Part shown: piece after piece, positions 18,363 to 28,229 of the stretch
How the letters are laid out: every line of letters begins with the position of its first letter
How positions within the stretch are numbered: the first letter of the stretch is position 1
Origin: Serratia marcescens
GTDB lineage: Bacteria > Pseudomonadota > Gammaproteobacteria > Enterobacterales > Enterobacteriaceae
Length of the DNA stretch: 64,000 nucleotides
Assembly (NCBI RefSeq): GCF_001902635.1
Contig: NZ_MJAO01000005.1
Coordinates: 1-64,000 of the forward strand
Reading direction: 5' to 3'
Program-made: the position numbers and the translations under genes
The notes under the pieces: generated by a model
Database searches by the model: none
What the model was told of the DNA's origin: nothing
What the model saw: the letters and a program-made list of their open reading frames with translations, nothing else

Positions 18363-19340
18363 ATGTCAAACAGTCTGACCTATTGCGATCTTCCGGCGGA
18401 GATCTCTCAATGGCCGGGTCTTCCCCTTTCGCTCAGCGGCGACGAAGTGATGCCGCTGGACTATCGGGCGGGCAATACCGGGTGGCTGTTGTACGGCAGA
18501 GAGCTGGATAAAGCGCGCATTACGCAATTCCAACGCAAGCTGGGTGCGGCGATGGTGATCGTCACCGCCTGGGGAGTGGATGACTATCAGGTGGTGCGTC
18601 TGGCGGGCACCCTGACGCCGCGCGCCAAGCAATTGGCGGCGGAGAGCGGGCTGGACGTGGCGCCGCTCGGCAAGATCCCGCACCTGCGCACGCCGGGGCT
18701 GCTGGTGATGGACATGGATTCGACGGCGATCGAGATCGAATGCATCGACGAGATCGCCAAACTGGCGGGCGTTGGCGAGCAGGTGGCGGAAGTCACCGAG
18801 CGCGCGATGCGTGGCGAACTGGACTTTACCGACAGCTTGCGCCAACGGGTCGGTACGCTGAAGGGCGCCGACGCCAATATCCTCAAGCAGGTGCGCGACG
18901 AGCTGCCGCTGATGCCGGGGCTGACCAGCCTGGTGGGTAAGCTGCAGGCGATGGGCTGGCATGTGGCGATCGCCTCCGGCGGCTTTACCTACTATGCCGA
19001 ATACCTGCGCAACCGGCTGCGGCTGGTGGCGGCGGCGGCCAACGAGCTGGAGATCCGCGACGGCATGCTGACCGGTGAAGTGTTGGGGCCGGTGGTGGAC
19101 GCGCAGTTCAAAGCCGATACGCTGCTGCGGCTGGCGGAGAAGCTGGATATCCCGCTGGCGCAAACCGTGGCCATCGGCGACGGCGCCAACGATTTGAAAA
19201 TGATGCAGGCGGCGGGGTTAGGCATCGCTTACCGCGCCAAACCGAAAGTGTATGAAAAGGCGCAGGTGTCGATCCGGCATGCGGATTTGATGGGCGTGCT
19301 GTGCATTCTCACCGGCAGCCTGAAACACGAAGTGCGATAA
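18363..19340 (+). CDS. serB: Phosphoserine phosphatase
   Basis: SerB hydrolyses O-phosphoserine to serine, the last step of serine synthesis. The 325-aa HAD enzyme has the nucleophile motif LLVMDMDSTAIEIECIDE, motif II IASGGFTYY and motif III IGDGANDLKMM. It is close to E. coli SerB (322 aa). Two in-frame ATGs adjoin (18360 and 18363); the second has the better distance (6 nt) from CAGGAG. It is the first gene of serB-radA-nadR. Confidence 0.98.
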   Translation: MSNSLTYCDLPAEISQWPGLPLSLSGDEVMPLDYRAGNTGWLLYGRELDKARITQFQRKLGAAMVIVTAWGVDDYQVVRLAGTLTPRAKQLAAESGLDVAPLGKIPHLRTPGLLVMDMDSTAIEIECIDEIAKLAGVGEQVAEVTERAMRGELDFTDSLRQRVGTLKGADANILKQVRDELPLMPGLTSLVGKLQAMGWHVAIASGGFTYYAEYLRNRLRLVAAAANELEIRDGMLTGEVLGPVVDAQFKADTLLRLAEKLDIPLAQTVAIGDGANDLKMMQAAGLGIAYRAKPKVYEKAQVSIRHADLMGVLCILTGSLKHEVR

Positions 19341-19411
19341 CCCCGTCATACTTGCAGCCGCTTTGATGCGGCTCCAATGATTGAGGGCATAAAGAAAGAT
19401 TGAGGTAAGAC

Positions 19412-20797
19412 GTGGCAAAAGCGGTAAAACGGGCATTTGTGTGCAATGAGTGCGGAGCGGACTACCCGCGTTGGCAGGGGCAGTGCAGCGCCTGCCATGC
19501 CTGGAATACCATCACGGAAGTGCGTTTGGCCGCGTCGCCCGCTGCGGCGCGCAACGATCGCCTCAGCGGCTATGCCGGCGACGCCGGCGTCAGCAAAGTG
19601 CAGAAACTGTCGGAAATCAGCCTTGAGGCGCTGCCGCGCTTCACCACCGGCTTTCTCGAGTTCGACCGCGTGCTGGGCGGCGGCGTGGTGCCCGGCAGCG
19701 CCATTCTGATCGGCGGTAACCCCGGCGCCGGCAAGAGCACCCTGCTGCTGCAGGTGCTGTGCAAACTGTCCGAGCAGATGAAAACCCTGTATGTCACCGG
19801 CGAAGAGTCGCTGCAGCAGGTGGCGATGCGCGCTCACCGTCTGGGGCTGCCGACCGGCGGCCTGAACATGCTGTCAGAAACCAGCATCGAGCAGATCTGC
19901 CTGATCGCCGAGCAGGAACAGCCGAAGCTGATGGTGATCGACTCGATCCAGGTGATGCACATGGCGGACATTCAGTCTTCGCCGGGCAGCGTGGCGCAGG
20001 TGCGGGAAACCGCCGCCTACCTGACGCGCTTCGCCAAGACGCGCGGCGTGGCGATTGTGATGGTCGGCCACGTCACCAAAGACGGCTCGCTGGCCGGGCC
20101 GAAAGTCCTGGAACACTGCATCGACTGTTCGGTGCTGCTGGACGGCGACGCCGATTCCCGCTTCCGCACCTTGCGCAGCCACAAGAACCGCTTCGGCGCG
20201 GTCAACGAGCTGGGCGTATTTGCCATGACCGAGCAGGGGTTGCGCGAAGTCAGCAACCCGTCGGCGATCTTCCTCAGCCGCGGCGATGAAGTGACCTCCG
20301 GCAGCTCGGTGATGGTGGTGTGGGAAGGCACCCGGCCGCTGTTGGTGGAGATTCAGGCGCTGGTGGATCACTCGATGATGTCCAACCCGCGCCGCGTGGC
20401 GGTCGGCCTGGAGCAGAACCGGTTGGCGATCCTGCTGGCGGTGCTGCACCGCCACGGCGGGCTGCAGATGTCGGATCAGGACGTGTTCGTCAACGTGGTC
20501 GGCGGGGTGAAGGTCAGCGAGACCAGCGCCGATCTGGCGCTGCTGATGTCGCTGGTCTCGAGCCTGCGCGATCGGCCGCTGCCGAACGATCTGGTGGTGT
20601 TCGGCGAAGTGGGGTTGGCGGGGGAGATCCGCCCGGTGCCGAGCGGCCAGGAGCGCATCTCTGAAGCGGCCAAACACGGCTTCAAGCGCGCCATCGTGCC
20701 GCACGGCAATATGCCGAAGAAGCCGCCGGCCAACATGCAGGTGTTCGGGGTCAAGAAGCTGGCGGACGCGCTCGACGTGCTGGAAGAGTTTTATTAA
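19412..20797 (+). CDS. radA: DNA repair protein RadA (Sms)
   Basis: RadA is a RecA-related helicase that processes recombination branches. The 461-aa protein shows the N-terminal four-cysteine zinc finger (CNECG and CSAC), a Walker A GGNPGAGKST at about residues 107-116, the KNRFG motif (SHKNRFGAVNELG) and a C-terminal Lon-like domain. The start is GTG at 19412, as in E. coli. It follows serB by 71 bp, a gap with a small GC hairpin (AGCCGC/GCGGCT). Confidence 0.97.
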   Translation: MAKAVKRAFVCNECGADYPRWQGQCSACHAWNTITEVRLAASPAAARNDRLSGYAGDAGVSKVQKLSEISLEALPRFTTGFLEFDRVLGGGVVPGSAILIGGNPGAGKSTLLLQVLCKLSEQMKTLYVTGEESLQQVAMRAHRLGLPTGGLNMLSETSIEQICLIAEQEQPKLMVIDSIQVMHMADIQSSPGSVAQVRETAAYLTRFAKTRGVAIVMVGHVTKDGSLAGPKVLEHCIDCSVLLDGDADSRFRTLRSHKNRFGAVNELGVFAMTEQGLREVSNPSAIFLSRGDEVTSGSSVMVVWEGTRPLLVEIQALVDHSMMSNPRRVAVGLEQNRLAILLAVLHRHGGLQMSDQDVFVNVVGGVKVSETSADLALLMSLVSSLRDRPLPNDLVVFGEVGLAGEIRPVPSGQERISEAAKHGFKRAIVPHGNMPKKPPANMQVFGVKKLADALDVLEEFY

Positions 20798-20828
20798 TGT
20801 CGCCGACGGCGAGAAAGATATGCTATTT

Positions 20829-20846
20829 TGTTTAGCATACTAAACG
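20829..20846. promoter_or_regulatory. NadR box overlapping the nadR ribosome binding site
   Basis: TGTTTAGCATACTAAACG matches the NAD repressor consensus TGTTTA-N6-TAAACA with one mismatch. Its end touches the GGAGG Shine-Dalgarno sequence (20846-20850) of nadR itself. This suggests autorepression of nadR, either of a local promoter or as a roadblock to transcription from radA. Confidence 0.75.
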
Positions 20847-20855
20847 GAGGTGGCC

Positions 20856-22130
20856 ATGCCGCAATTTGATTACCTGAAGACGTCCATCAAGCAAAAGGGC
20901 TGTACTTTGCAGCAGGTGGCGGATGCCAGCGGCATGACCAAAGGCTATCTCAGCCAGCTGTTGAACGACAAGATCAAAAGCCCGAGCGCGCAAAAGCTTG
21001 AGGCGCTGCACCGTTTTCTCGGGCTGGAGTTCCCGCGTAAAGAGGTCAAAGTCGGCGTGGTGTTTGGTAAATTTTACCCGCTGCACACCGGCCATATCTA
21101 CCTGATCCAGCGCGCCTGCAGCCAGGTGGATGAGCTGCACGTCATCTTGTGCCACGACGAGCCGCGCGACCGCGAGCTGTTCGAGAACAGTTCGATGTCG
21201 CAACAGCCGACGGTCAGCGATCGCCTGCGCTGGCTGCTGCAGACCTTCAAGTACCAGAAAAACATCCATATCCACTCGTTCGACGAGCAGGGCATCGAGC
21301 CGTATCCGCACGGCTGGAACGTGTGGAGTGATGGCATGAAGGCTTTCATGGAACAGAAGGGCATCGTGCCGAGCTTCATCTACTCCAGCGAAGCGCAGGA
21401 CGCCCCGCGCTACCGCGAGCATCTGGGCATCGAAACCATTCTGGTCGATCCCGAGCGTTCGTTCATGAACATCAGCGGTAACCAGATACGCCAGGATCCG
21501 TTCCGCTATTGGGATTACATCCCGACAGAGGTGAAGCCGTTCTTCGTGCGCACCGTGGCGATCCTCGGTGGCGAGTCGAGCGGCAAGTCGACGCTGGTCA
21601 ACAAGCTGGCCAACATCTTCAACACCACCAGTGCCTGGGAATATGGCCGCGATTATGTGTTTTCGCATCTGGGCGGCGACGAGATGGCGCTGCAATACTC
21701 CGACTACGACAAAATTGCCCTCGGGCAGGCGCAATACGTGGACTTCGCGGTCAAGTACGCCAACAAGGTGGCGTTTATCGATACCGATTTCGTGACGACG
21801 CAGGCGTTTTGCAAAAAGTACGAGGGGCGTGAACACCCCTTCGTGCAGGCGCTGATCGACGAATACCGTTTCGATCTGGTGATCCTGTTGGAAAACAACA
21901 CGCCGTGGGTGGCGGACGGCCTGCGCAGCCTTGGCAGCACCGCCGACCGTCTGGCGTTCCAGCGCCTGCTGGAAGAGATGCTGCGCACCAACAACATCGA
22001 ATACGTTCACGTTGAGTCCAGCGATTACGAAGAGCGTTTCCTGCGCTGCGTCGAGCTGGTGCAACAGTTGCTGGCGGCGGACGCCGGCCGGTTGGCGAGT
22101 GCGCCCATCCCCCATCACGCTGCCGGTTGA
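20856..22130 (+). CDS. nadR: NAD repressor / NMN adenylyltransferase / ribosylnicotinamide kinase NadR
   Basis: NadR represses NAD synthesis genes when NAD is high and also converts nicotinamide riboside to NAD. The 424-aa protein has the three expected modules: HTH (residues 1-55, LQQVADASGMTKGYLSQLLN), NMN adenylyltransferase (VVFGKFYPLHTGHIYLIQRA, about 64-83) and a kinase with Walker A ILGGESSGKSTLV (about 233-245). The C-terminus extends about 10 residues beyond E. coli. ATG 20856 is preferred to GTG 20850, which lies inside the SD. Confidence 0.97.
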   Translation: MPQFDYLKTSIKQKGCTLQQVADASGMTKGYLSQLLNDKIKSPSAQKLEALHRFLGLEFPRKEVKVGVVFGKFYPLHTGHIYLIQRACSQVDELHVILCHDEPRDRELFENSSMSQQPTVSDRLRWLLQTFKYQKNIHIHSFDEQGIEPYPHGWNVWSDGMKAFMEQKGIVPSFIYSSEAQDAPRYREHLGIETILVDPERSFMNISGNQIRQDPFRYWDYIPTEVKPFFVRTVAILGGESSGKSTLVNKLANIFNTTSAWEYGRDYVFSHLGGDEMALQYSDYDKIALGQAQYVDFAVKYANKVAFIDTDFVTTQAFCKKYEGREHPFVQALIDEYRFDLVILLENNTPWVADGLRSLGSTADRLAFQRLLEEMLRTNNIEYVHVESSDYEERFLRCVELVQQLLAADAGRLASAPIPHHAAG

Positions 22131-22209
22131 GCGCCGGCGCGGCGACGAAATTAGCCTAATGTGCGATCGAGGCGGCAGAAACGGAGGCTCGATTGCATAT
22201 TTAAACCCT

Positions 22210-22226
22210 CGTTTAGTTATGGTTCA
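22210..22226 (+). promoter_or_regulatory. Possible PhoP box upstream of the glycosyltransferase
   Basis: CGTTTA-N5-GGTTCA resembles the PhoP direct repeat (G/T)GTTTA-N5-(G/T)GTTTA at 10 of 12 positions. A weak -10 (TAAGTT at 22239-22244) lies 12 bp downstream, the spacing seen in PhoP-activated promoters. A chance match is possible. Confidence 0.3.
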
Positions 22227-22280
22227 TTCAGTAGCGGCTAAGTTAAGATTTTCTTTACTATAAAACAATCTGAAGAAGCC

Positions 22281-23714
22281 ATGTCTTATCGCTTACTGAC
22301 TCTCTGGTTGCTCTGCTATGCCGCAGCCTGGACGCTGCTGACTGTCTATCTCGACCCTACCCTGCCTTATGACGCCGTCGAGGCGCTCAACTGGGGCCTC
22401 AACGGCGAATGGGGTTCACCGAAAAACCCGTGGCTGGTCGGTGCGGCGATGCATCCGGCGATCTGGCTGTCGTGGTTGCCGCTGAACGTTTACTGGTATG
22501 GCGGGCATTTCGTCGCCATCGCCATCGGCATGTTGGGCGTTTGGCTGTTGGCGCGGCGCCTGAGCGGCAGCACCGCGCTGGCCTGGATGGCGCTGCTGAC
22601 GCTTAACCTGTCCGGCATCATCAATTTCGATATTATTCCCTACAACGACAACTACCTGTTGGTGATGCTGTGGCCGTGGATGGCGCTGTTCTTCCATATG
22701 GCGATCACCCGTTCGGCCAACTGGTGGCCGGCCTTCGCGCTGGCCGCCGGTCTGGCGATGATGGCGAAGTATTCGACCTTCGCCTTCGTCTATTTCGCGG
22801 CGCTGTCGACGTTGTTCGTGCCGCAGATCCGCCGCTGCTACCGCCAGCCGCAGTTCTATCTGGCGGTGGCGATCTGGCTGGCGCTGGTGCTGCCGAACGT
22901 GTTCTGGTTGTGGAATCATGACTTCGCCGCCTTCAAGTGGGTGGATTCGCAGATCAAAATGCAGTTCAACCTCGACATGCTGCAGTCGCTGTTGTTGGTG
23001 TTCTATCCTTCGCTGGTGCTGTGGCTGATCCTGCGGCGCAGCGGGGCGGTGCTGGCCTGGCCGAAGGCGTTGCCGATGCGGGTGCTGCTGTGGGTCTATC
23101 TGTTGCCGCTCGGTATCATCACCTTCTGGTTCTCCTTCAACGTCGGCGGCCGGTTGACCGAATGGCTGCAGCCGTTCTTTATGTTGGCGCCCGCGCTGCT
23201 GGTCGGCTGTGTGCGTCAACCGCCGGTGCGTTCGCTGCGTGCGGCGACCATTGGGCTGATGTGTGCGGCGCTGGCGGTCTATCTGGGTTATGCCGCGGTG
23301 ATGCTGGGCAACGTGCGCAACGCCGGCCAGAAGATGGTGGGCATCAAGGCGTTCAGCGTCGACGTGGAACGGCAGTGGCAGGAGCGGTATGGCGTCAGTC
23401 TGCGCTATGTCGGCGGCGAATACCTGTCGCAGTGGATGACGGTGTACGCCGGCTCCCGTCCGCAGATCATTACGCGCTGGTCCAATCATACGCGGCCGAA
23501 TATCTACAACGTCAATATCAGCTATCCGCAGATTGTGCAGCATGGCGTCGCTCTGTTCGGGCGGCTGGGAGAGGATTGCACGCACAGCGACTTTGGCGGC
23601 GAGCTGGCCCATTGGCCGAAGATGCACCTCGACTGGCAGCAGAATCTGACGTTCCGCGCCGATCCGCGCGCCGACGAGCAAACGCTGTGCGTCGGCTTCG
23701 TCCGGCCGCAGTAA
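22281..23714 (+). CDS. GT39/PMT-like integral membrane glycosyltransferase
   Basis: The 477-aa protein is strongly hydrophobic with about ten membrane segments and a C-terminal soluble part of about 120 residues (from VGIKAFSVDVERQW). The first periplasmic loop carries PYDAVEALNWGLNGEWGSP then KNPWLVG, similar to the acidic D-x-x-E motif of PMT_2 (ArnT/Rgt-like) enzymes that use polyprenyl-phosphate sugars. It probably modifies a cell-surface glycan or lipid A on the periplasmic side; donor and acceptor are unknown. It is not present between nadR and ettA in E. coli. Confidence 0.75.
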   Translation: MSYRLLTLWLLCYAAAWTLLTVYLDPTLPYDAVEALNWGLNGEWGSPKNPWLVGAAMHPAIWLSWLPLNVYWYGGHFVAIAIGMLGVWLLARRLSGSTALAWMALLTLNLSGIINFDIIPYNDNYLLVMLWPWMALFFHMAITRSANWWPAFALAAGLAMMAKYSTFAFVYFAALSTLFVPQIRRCYRQPQFYLAVAIWLALVLPNVFWLWNHDFAAFKWVDSQIKMQFNLDMLQSLLLVFYPSLVLWLILRRSGAVLAWPKALPMRVLLWVYLLPLGIITFWFSFNVGGRLTEWLQPFFMLAPALLVGCVRQPPVRSLRAATIGLMCAALAVYLGYAAVMLGNVRNAGQKMVGIKAFSVDVERQWQERYGVSLRYVGGEYLSQWMTVYAGSRPQIITRWSNHTRPNIYNVNISYPQIVQHGVALFGRLGEDCTHSDFGGELAHWPKMHLDWQQNLTFRADPRADEQTLCVGFVRPQ

Positions 23715-23744
23715 CGGCGGCGCAGGGCGCCGCCGCGGGTCGGT

Positions 23745-24746
23745 TTAGTAAGCGATGACCAGCTTGCCTTGCATATGGCCGCCGAGCAGCCGTTGATGCG
23801 CGGCGGTCAGCATTTCCACCGTCAACCCGTGCAGGGTTTCGCTCAGCGTGGTGCTCAGTTTGCCGTCGTCCAGCAGCTGCGCCACCTGCTGCAGGATCTT
23901 GCCCTGCTGCGCGATATCCGGGGTGGTGAACATGCTACGGGTGAACATCAGTTCCCAGTGCAGTGCGGCGCTCTTCAGCTTCAGTGCGGTTTGGTCCAGC
24001 GGCTGCGCGTTCTCGACGATGGTGCAGATATGGCCCAGCGGCGCGACCAGCTCGGCCATTACCGGCCAGTGGCCGTCGGTATCGTTCAGGCACAGGATGT
24101 AATCCACCTGCTCGATGCCGTGCTGCGCCAGGTTGCCCTTCAGATCGCGGTAATCCACTACCAGATCGGCGCCGCGTTCACGGCACCAGGCGGCGGACTC
24201 CGGCCTTGATGCGGTGGCGATCACTTTCACCTTGCTGCGCAGCGCGGCCAGCGGGATGGCCAGCGAACCGACTCCGCCGGCGCCGCCGATGATCAGCAGC
24301 GTCTTGTGCTCCGGCGCGTTCTGAATGTTCAGGTGCTCGAACAGCGCCTCCCAGGCGGTGAGGGCGGTCAGCGGCATGGCGGCGGACTCGGCCCAGTTCA
24401 GGCTGCGCGGTTTGTGCGCGGCGATGCGCGAGTCGATCAATTGGTGGCTGCTGTTGCTGCCGGGACGGGTGATGTCGCCGGCGTACCACACCTCATCGCC
24501 GGGCTTGAAGCCACTGACGGCGCTGCCCACTTCCACCACCACGCCGCTGGCGTCCCAGCCGAGGATGCGCGGCTGCTGCAGGCCGCTCTTTTGCAAACCG
24601 GCATGCACTTTGGTGTCCACCGGATTGACCGACACCGCTTTTATCTCCACCAGCAGGTCGTACTGACCGGGGACCTGCATCTCCGGGGCGATTTCGATGA
24701 AACCGGCGGGGTTTTTCGGGTCTACGGCAATGGCTTTTATCGACAT
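23745..24746 (-). CDS. Zinc-type alcohol dehydrogenase-like (MDR) oxidoreductase
   Basis: The 333-aa medium-chain dehydrogenase/reductase begins MSIKAIAVDPKNPAGFIEIA. It has the GroES-like N-domain (VSVNPVDTKVHAGL, RILGWDASGVVVEVG) and a Rossmann nucleotide motif LLIIGGAGGVGSLAIPLA. It resembles the YogA/zinc-binding quinone oxidoreductase subgroup that lacks the classical cysteine-rich structural zinc loop. AAAGGAGT precedes the ATG at 24746. It is divergent from a LysR gene (97-bp gap) that probably regulates it. The substrate is unknown. Confidence 0.9.
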   Translation of the reverse strand: MSIKAIAVDPKNPAGFIEIAPEMQVPGQYDLLVEIKAVSVNPVDTKVHAGLQKSGLQQPRILGWDASGVVVEVGSAVSGFKPGDEVWYAGDITRPGSNSSHQLIDSRIAAHKPRSLNWAESAAMPLTALTAWEALFEHLNIQNAPEHKTLLIIGGAGGVGSLAIPLAALRSKVKVIATASRPESAAWCRERGADLVVDYRDLKGNLAQHGIEQVDYILCLNDTDGHWPVMAELVAPLGHICTIVENAQPLDQTALKLKSAALHWELMFTRSMFTTPDIAQQGKILQQVAQLLDDGKLSTTLSETLHGLTVEMLTAAHQRLLGGHMQGKLVIAY

Positions 24747-24843
24747 GATTGTACTCCTTTCAAATGATGCCCTCAGTGTAGATCCACGGCAGTAGAGTGA
24801 TAATATGGACAATATCTAACGGAGTGTTCGTCTAAGGTGAACA

Positions 24844-25755
24844 ATGAAATTCAAACAGCTGCAGGATATGGCGCTGTTCGCGCTGGTGGCGGAGTGCGGT
24901 AGCTTCACCGCCGCCGCGCAACGCGTCGGGTTGCCGAAGTCCAGCGTCAGTCAGCGCATCAGCCATCTCGAACAGACGCTGGGGCTGCGGTTGCTTAACC
25001 GCACCACGCGCCAGTTGAACCTGACCTTCGCCGGTGAACGCTATCTGGAACATTGCCAGGCGATGATGTCCGCCGCCGAGCGGGCCGATTTGGCGCTGCA
25101 GCGGCTGCGCGACAACCCGAGCGGGCGCCTGCGCATCTCGACGCCCGCGGGGTTGGGCGCGACCCTGGTGGCGCGGCTGGCGGCGGACTTTCAGCGCCTG
25201 TACCCGGACGTTTTGCTGGAGGTGTCGGTGTCCGACGCCATGGTGGATCTGGTGCAGGAAGGTTTCGACGCCGCGCTGCGCACCGGCAAGCCGCAGGATT
25301 CTTCGCTGATCGGCCGCCGCCTCGGGTACGCGCCGCGCTATCTGTTGGCCGCGCCGTCTTATCTGGCGCAGTACCCGCCGATCGAACATCCGCAGCAGCT
25401 GCAGCAGCATCGCTGTATCGCCCACCGCGCCTGGACGGCCTGGAACCTGCGCTGCGGCGACGATTATTTCCGTTGGCAACTGCCGCAGGGACATACCACC
25501 GATAACCTGTTGTATGCGCGCGAATGCGCCATCGCCGGCGCCGGCATTACGCTGCTGCCGGCGTTTCTCAGCCGCGAGGTGGTGGCGCAGAAGCTATTGG
25601 CGGAGGTGCTGCCTGAGTGGCGCGCGGAGGGCAACGAACTGTATCTGGTCTACCCGAGCCGCAAGCTGAATTCCCCGGCGCTGGCCTGTTTCATCGATGT
25701 GGTGTTGCAGCACCCGACGTTCGACGATTACGCCCGCGAGCTGGCGCTGGAGTAG
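24844..25755 (+). CDS. LysR-family transcriptional regulator
   Basis: The 303-aa protein has the LysR HTH (LFALVAECGSFTAAAQRVGL, PKSSVSQRISHLEQ) and the substrate-binding domain (GRLRISTPAGLGATLVARLA). It belongs to the CrgA/AaeR-like group. Its position back to back with the MDR oxidoreductase gene suggests it senses an aldehyde or quinone substrate of that enzyme, though this is inference. AAGGTGA precedes the ATG. Confidence 0.9.
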   Translation: MKFKQLQDMALFALVAECGSFTAAAQRVGLPKSSVSQRISHLEQTLGLRLLNRTTRQLNLTFAGERYLEHCQAMMSAAERADLALQRLRDNPSGRLRISTPAGLGATLVARLAADFQRLYPDVLLEVSVSDAMVDLVQEGFDAALRTGKPQDSSLIGRRLGYAPRYLLAAPSYLAQYPPIEHPQQLQQHRCIAHRAWTAWNLRCGDDYFRWQLPQGHTTDNLLYARECAIAGAGITLLPAFLSREVVAQKLLAEVLPEWRAEGNELYLVYPSRKLNSPALACFIDVVLQHPTFDDYARELALE

Positions 25756-25854
25756 GCCCGCTGAGACGGCACGCGAAGGGGGGCGGGTGATGCAGAGGCC
25801 GAATTTCTGTCGCCATCGTCCTAAGGCCTTCGGTTGGTGCGCCGCGCGGGCATG

Positions 25855-25879
25855 AAAAAAGGCGCCTTGCGGCGCCTTT
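25855..25879 (-). terminator. Rho-independent terminator of ettA
   Basis: GGCGCC-GCAA-GGCGCC followed by TTTTTT on the minus strand ends just beyond the ettA stop. The plus-strand T run (CTTTC) is short, so it also serves the convergent LysR gene only weakly. Confidence 0.85.
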
Positions 25880-25883
25880 CAGA

Positions 25884-27551
<1,668 letters not shown>

Positions 27552-27693
27552 GTTGCTCTAAGCCTCTCTATATCAGTATTTATAGGATGTCTGGCGGCAT
27601 GAGTGTAGCCCGTTTCGATCTCGGATCCCAGACATCGCTCAGCGAGCGCTAAGTATAACCGTTTATGCGCCGATAAAGGCGCATATTGGCGGC

Positions 27694-28191
27694 TTATGGC
27701 GTGACGACGATCGCGACGCGGCGGTTTTCCGCGCGGCCGCTGGAGGTGCGGTTGTCGGCGACGGGATCGCGTTTGCCCATGCCGCGGGTTTCGATATTGG
27801 CGCGCGGAATGCCGACGCTGGCCAGCAGGTCGGCCACCGCATCGGCGCGGCGCAGGGAAAGCTGGTCGTTATAGCTGTCTTCACCGTAGTTATCGGTATG
27901 GCCGTCCAGGCGGAACTTGGTGATGCCGACGCTCAGCAGCGCGCGGCCCATCTTCTGCACCGTCTCGGTGCTTTCCGGATTGAGCTTGCCGATGTTGTTG
28001 CCGAACAGCACTTTATCCGACAGGCCGAACTCCCAGCCGTTGTCGGTCAGTTTAAAGCCCTGCGACTGCAGCAGCGCGATCTGCTCGGGCGTCAGGCCCT
28101 GCGGTTTGCTCTGGCAGCCTGCGAGGGTCAGCAGCGCGACGAACATCATCGTCAGCAGTGAAAAACGGCCTTTAAGTAGTTGCTGTATCAT
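27694..28191 (-). CDS. yfiB: OmpA-like lipoprotein YfiB
   Basis: YfiB is the outer-membrane lipoprotein of the YfiBNR c-di-GMP module; in Pseudomonas it sequesters the periplasmic repressor YfiR. The 165-aa precursor has a signal peptide ending in the lipobox LAGC (Cys about residue 26) and an OmpA_C domain (FRLDGHTDNYGEDSYNDQLS, then RRADAVADLL and ENRRVAIVV). ATG 28191 is chosen over TTG 28197 because AGGGA is 8 nt upstream of it. It is the last gene of yfiR-yfiN-yfiB. Confidence 0.93.
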   Translation of the reverse strand: MIQQLLKGRFSLLTMMFVALLTLAGCQSKPQGLTPEQIALLQSQGFKLTDNGWEFGLSDKVLFGNNIGKLNPESTETVQKMGRALLSVGITKFRLDGHTDNYGEDSYNDQLSLRRADAVADLLASVGIPRANIETRGMGKRDPVADNRTSSGRAENRRVAIVVTP

Positions 28192-28229
28192 AGTCAAAAT
28201 CCCTAGTTCAAGTGTTATAGCCGGGGCTC

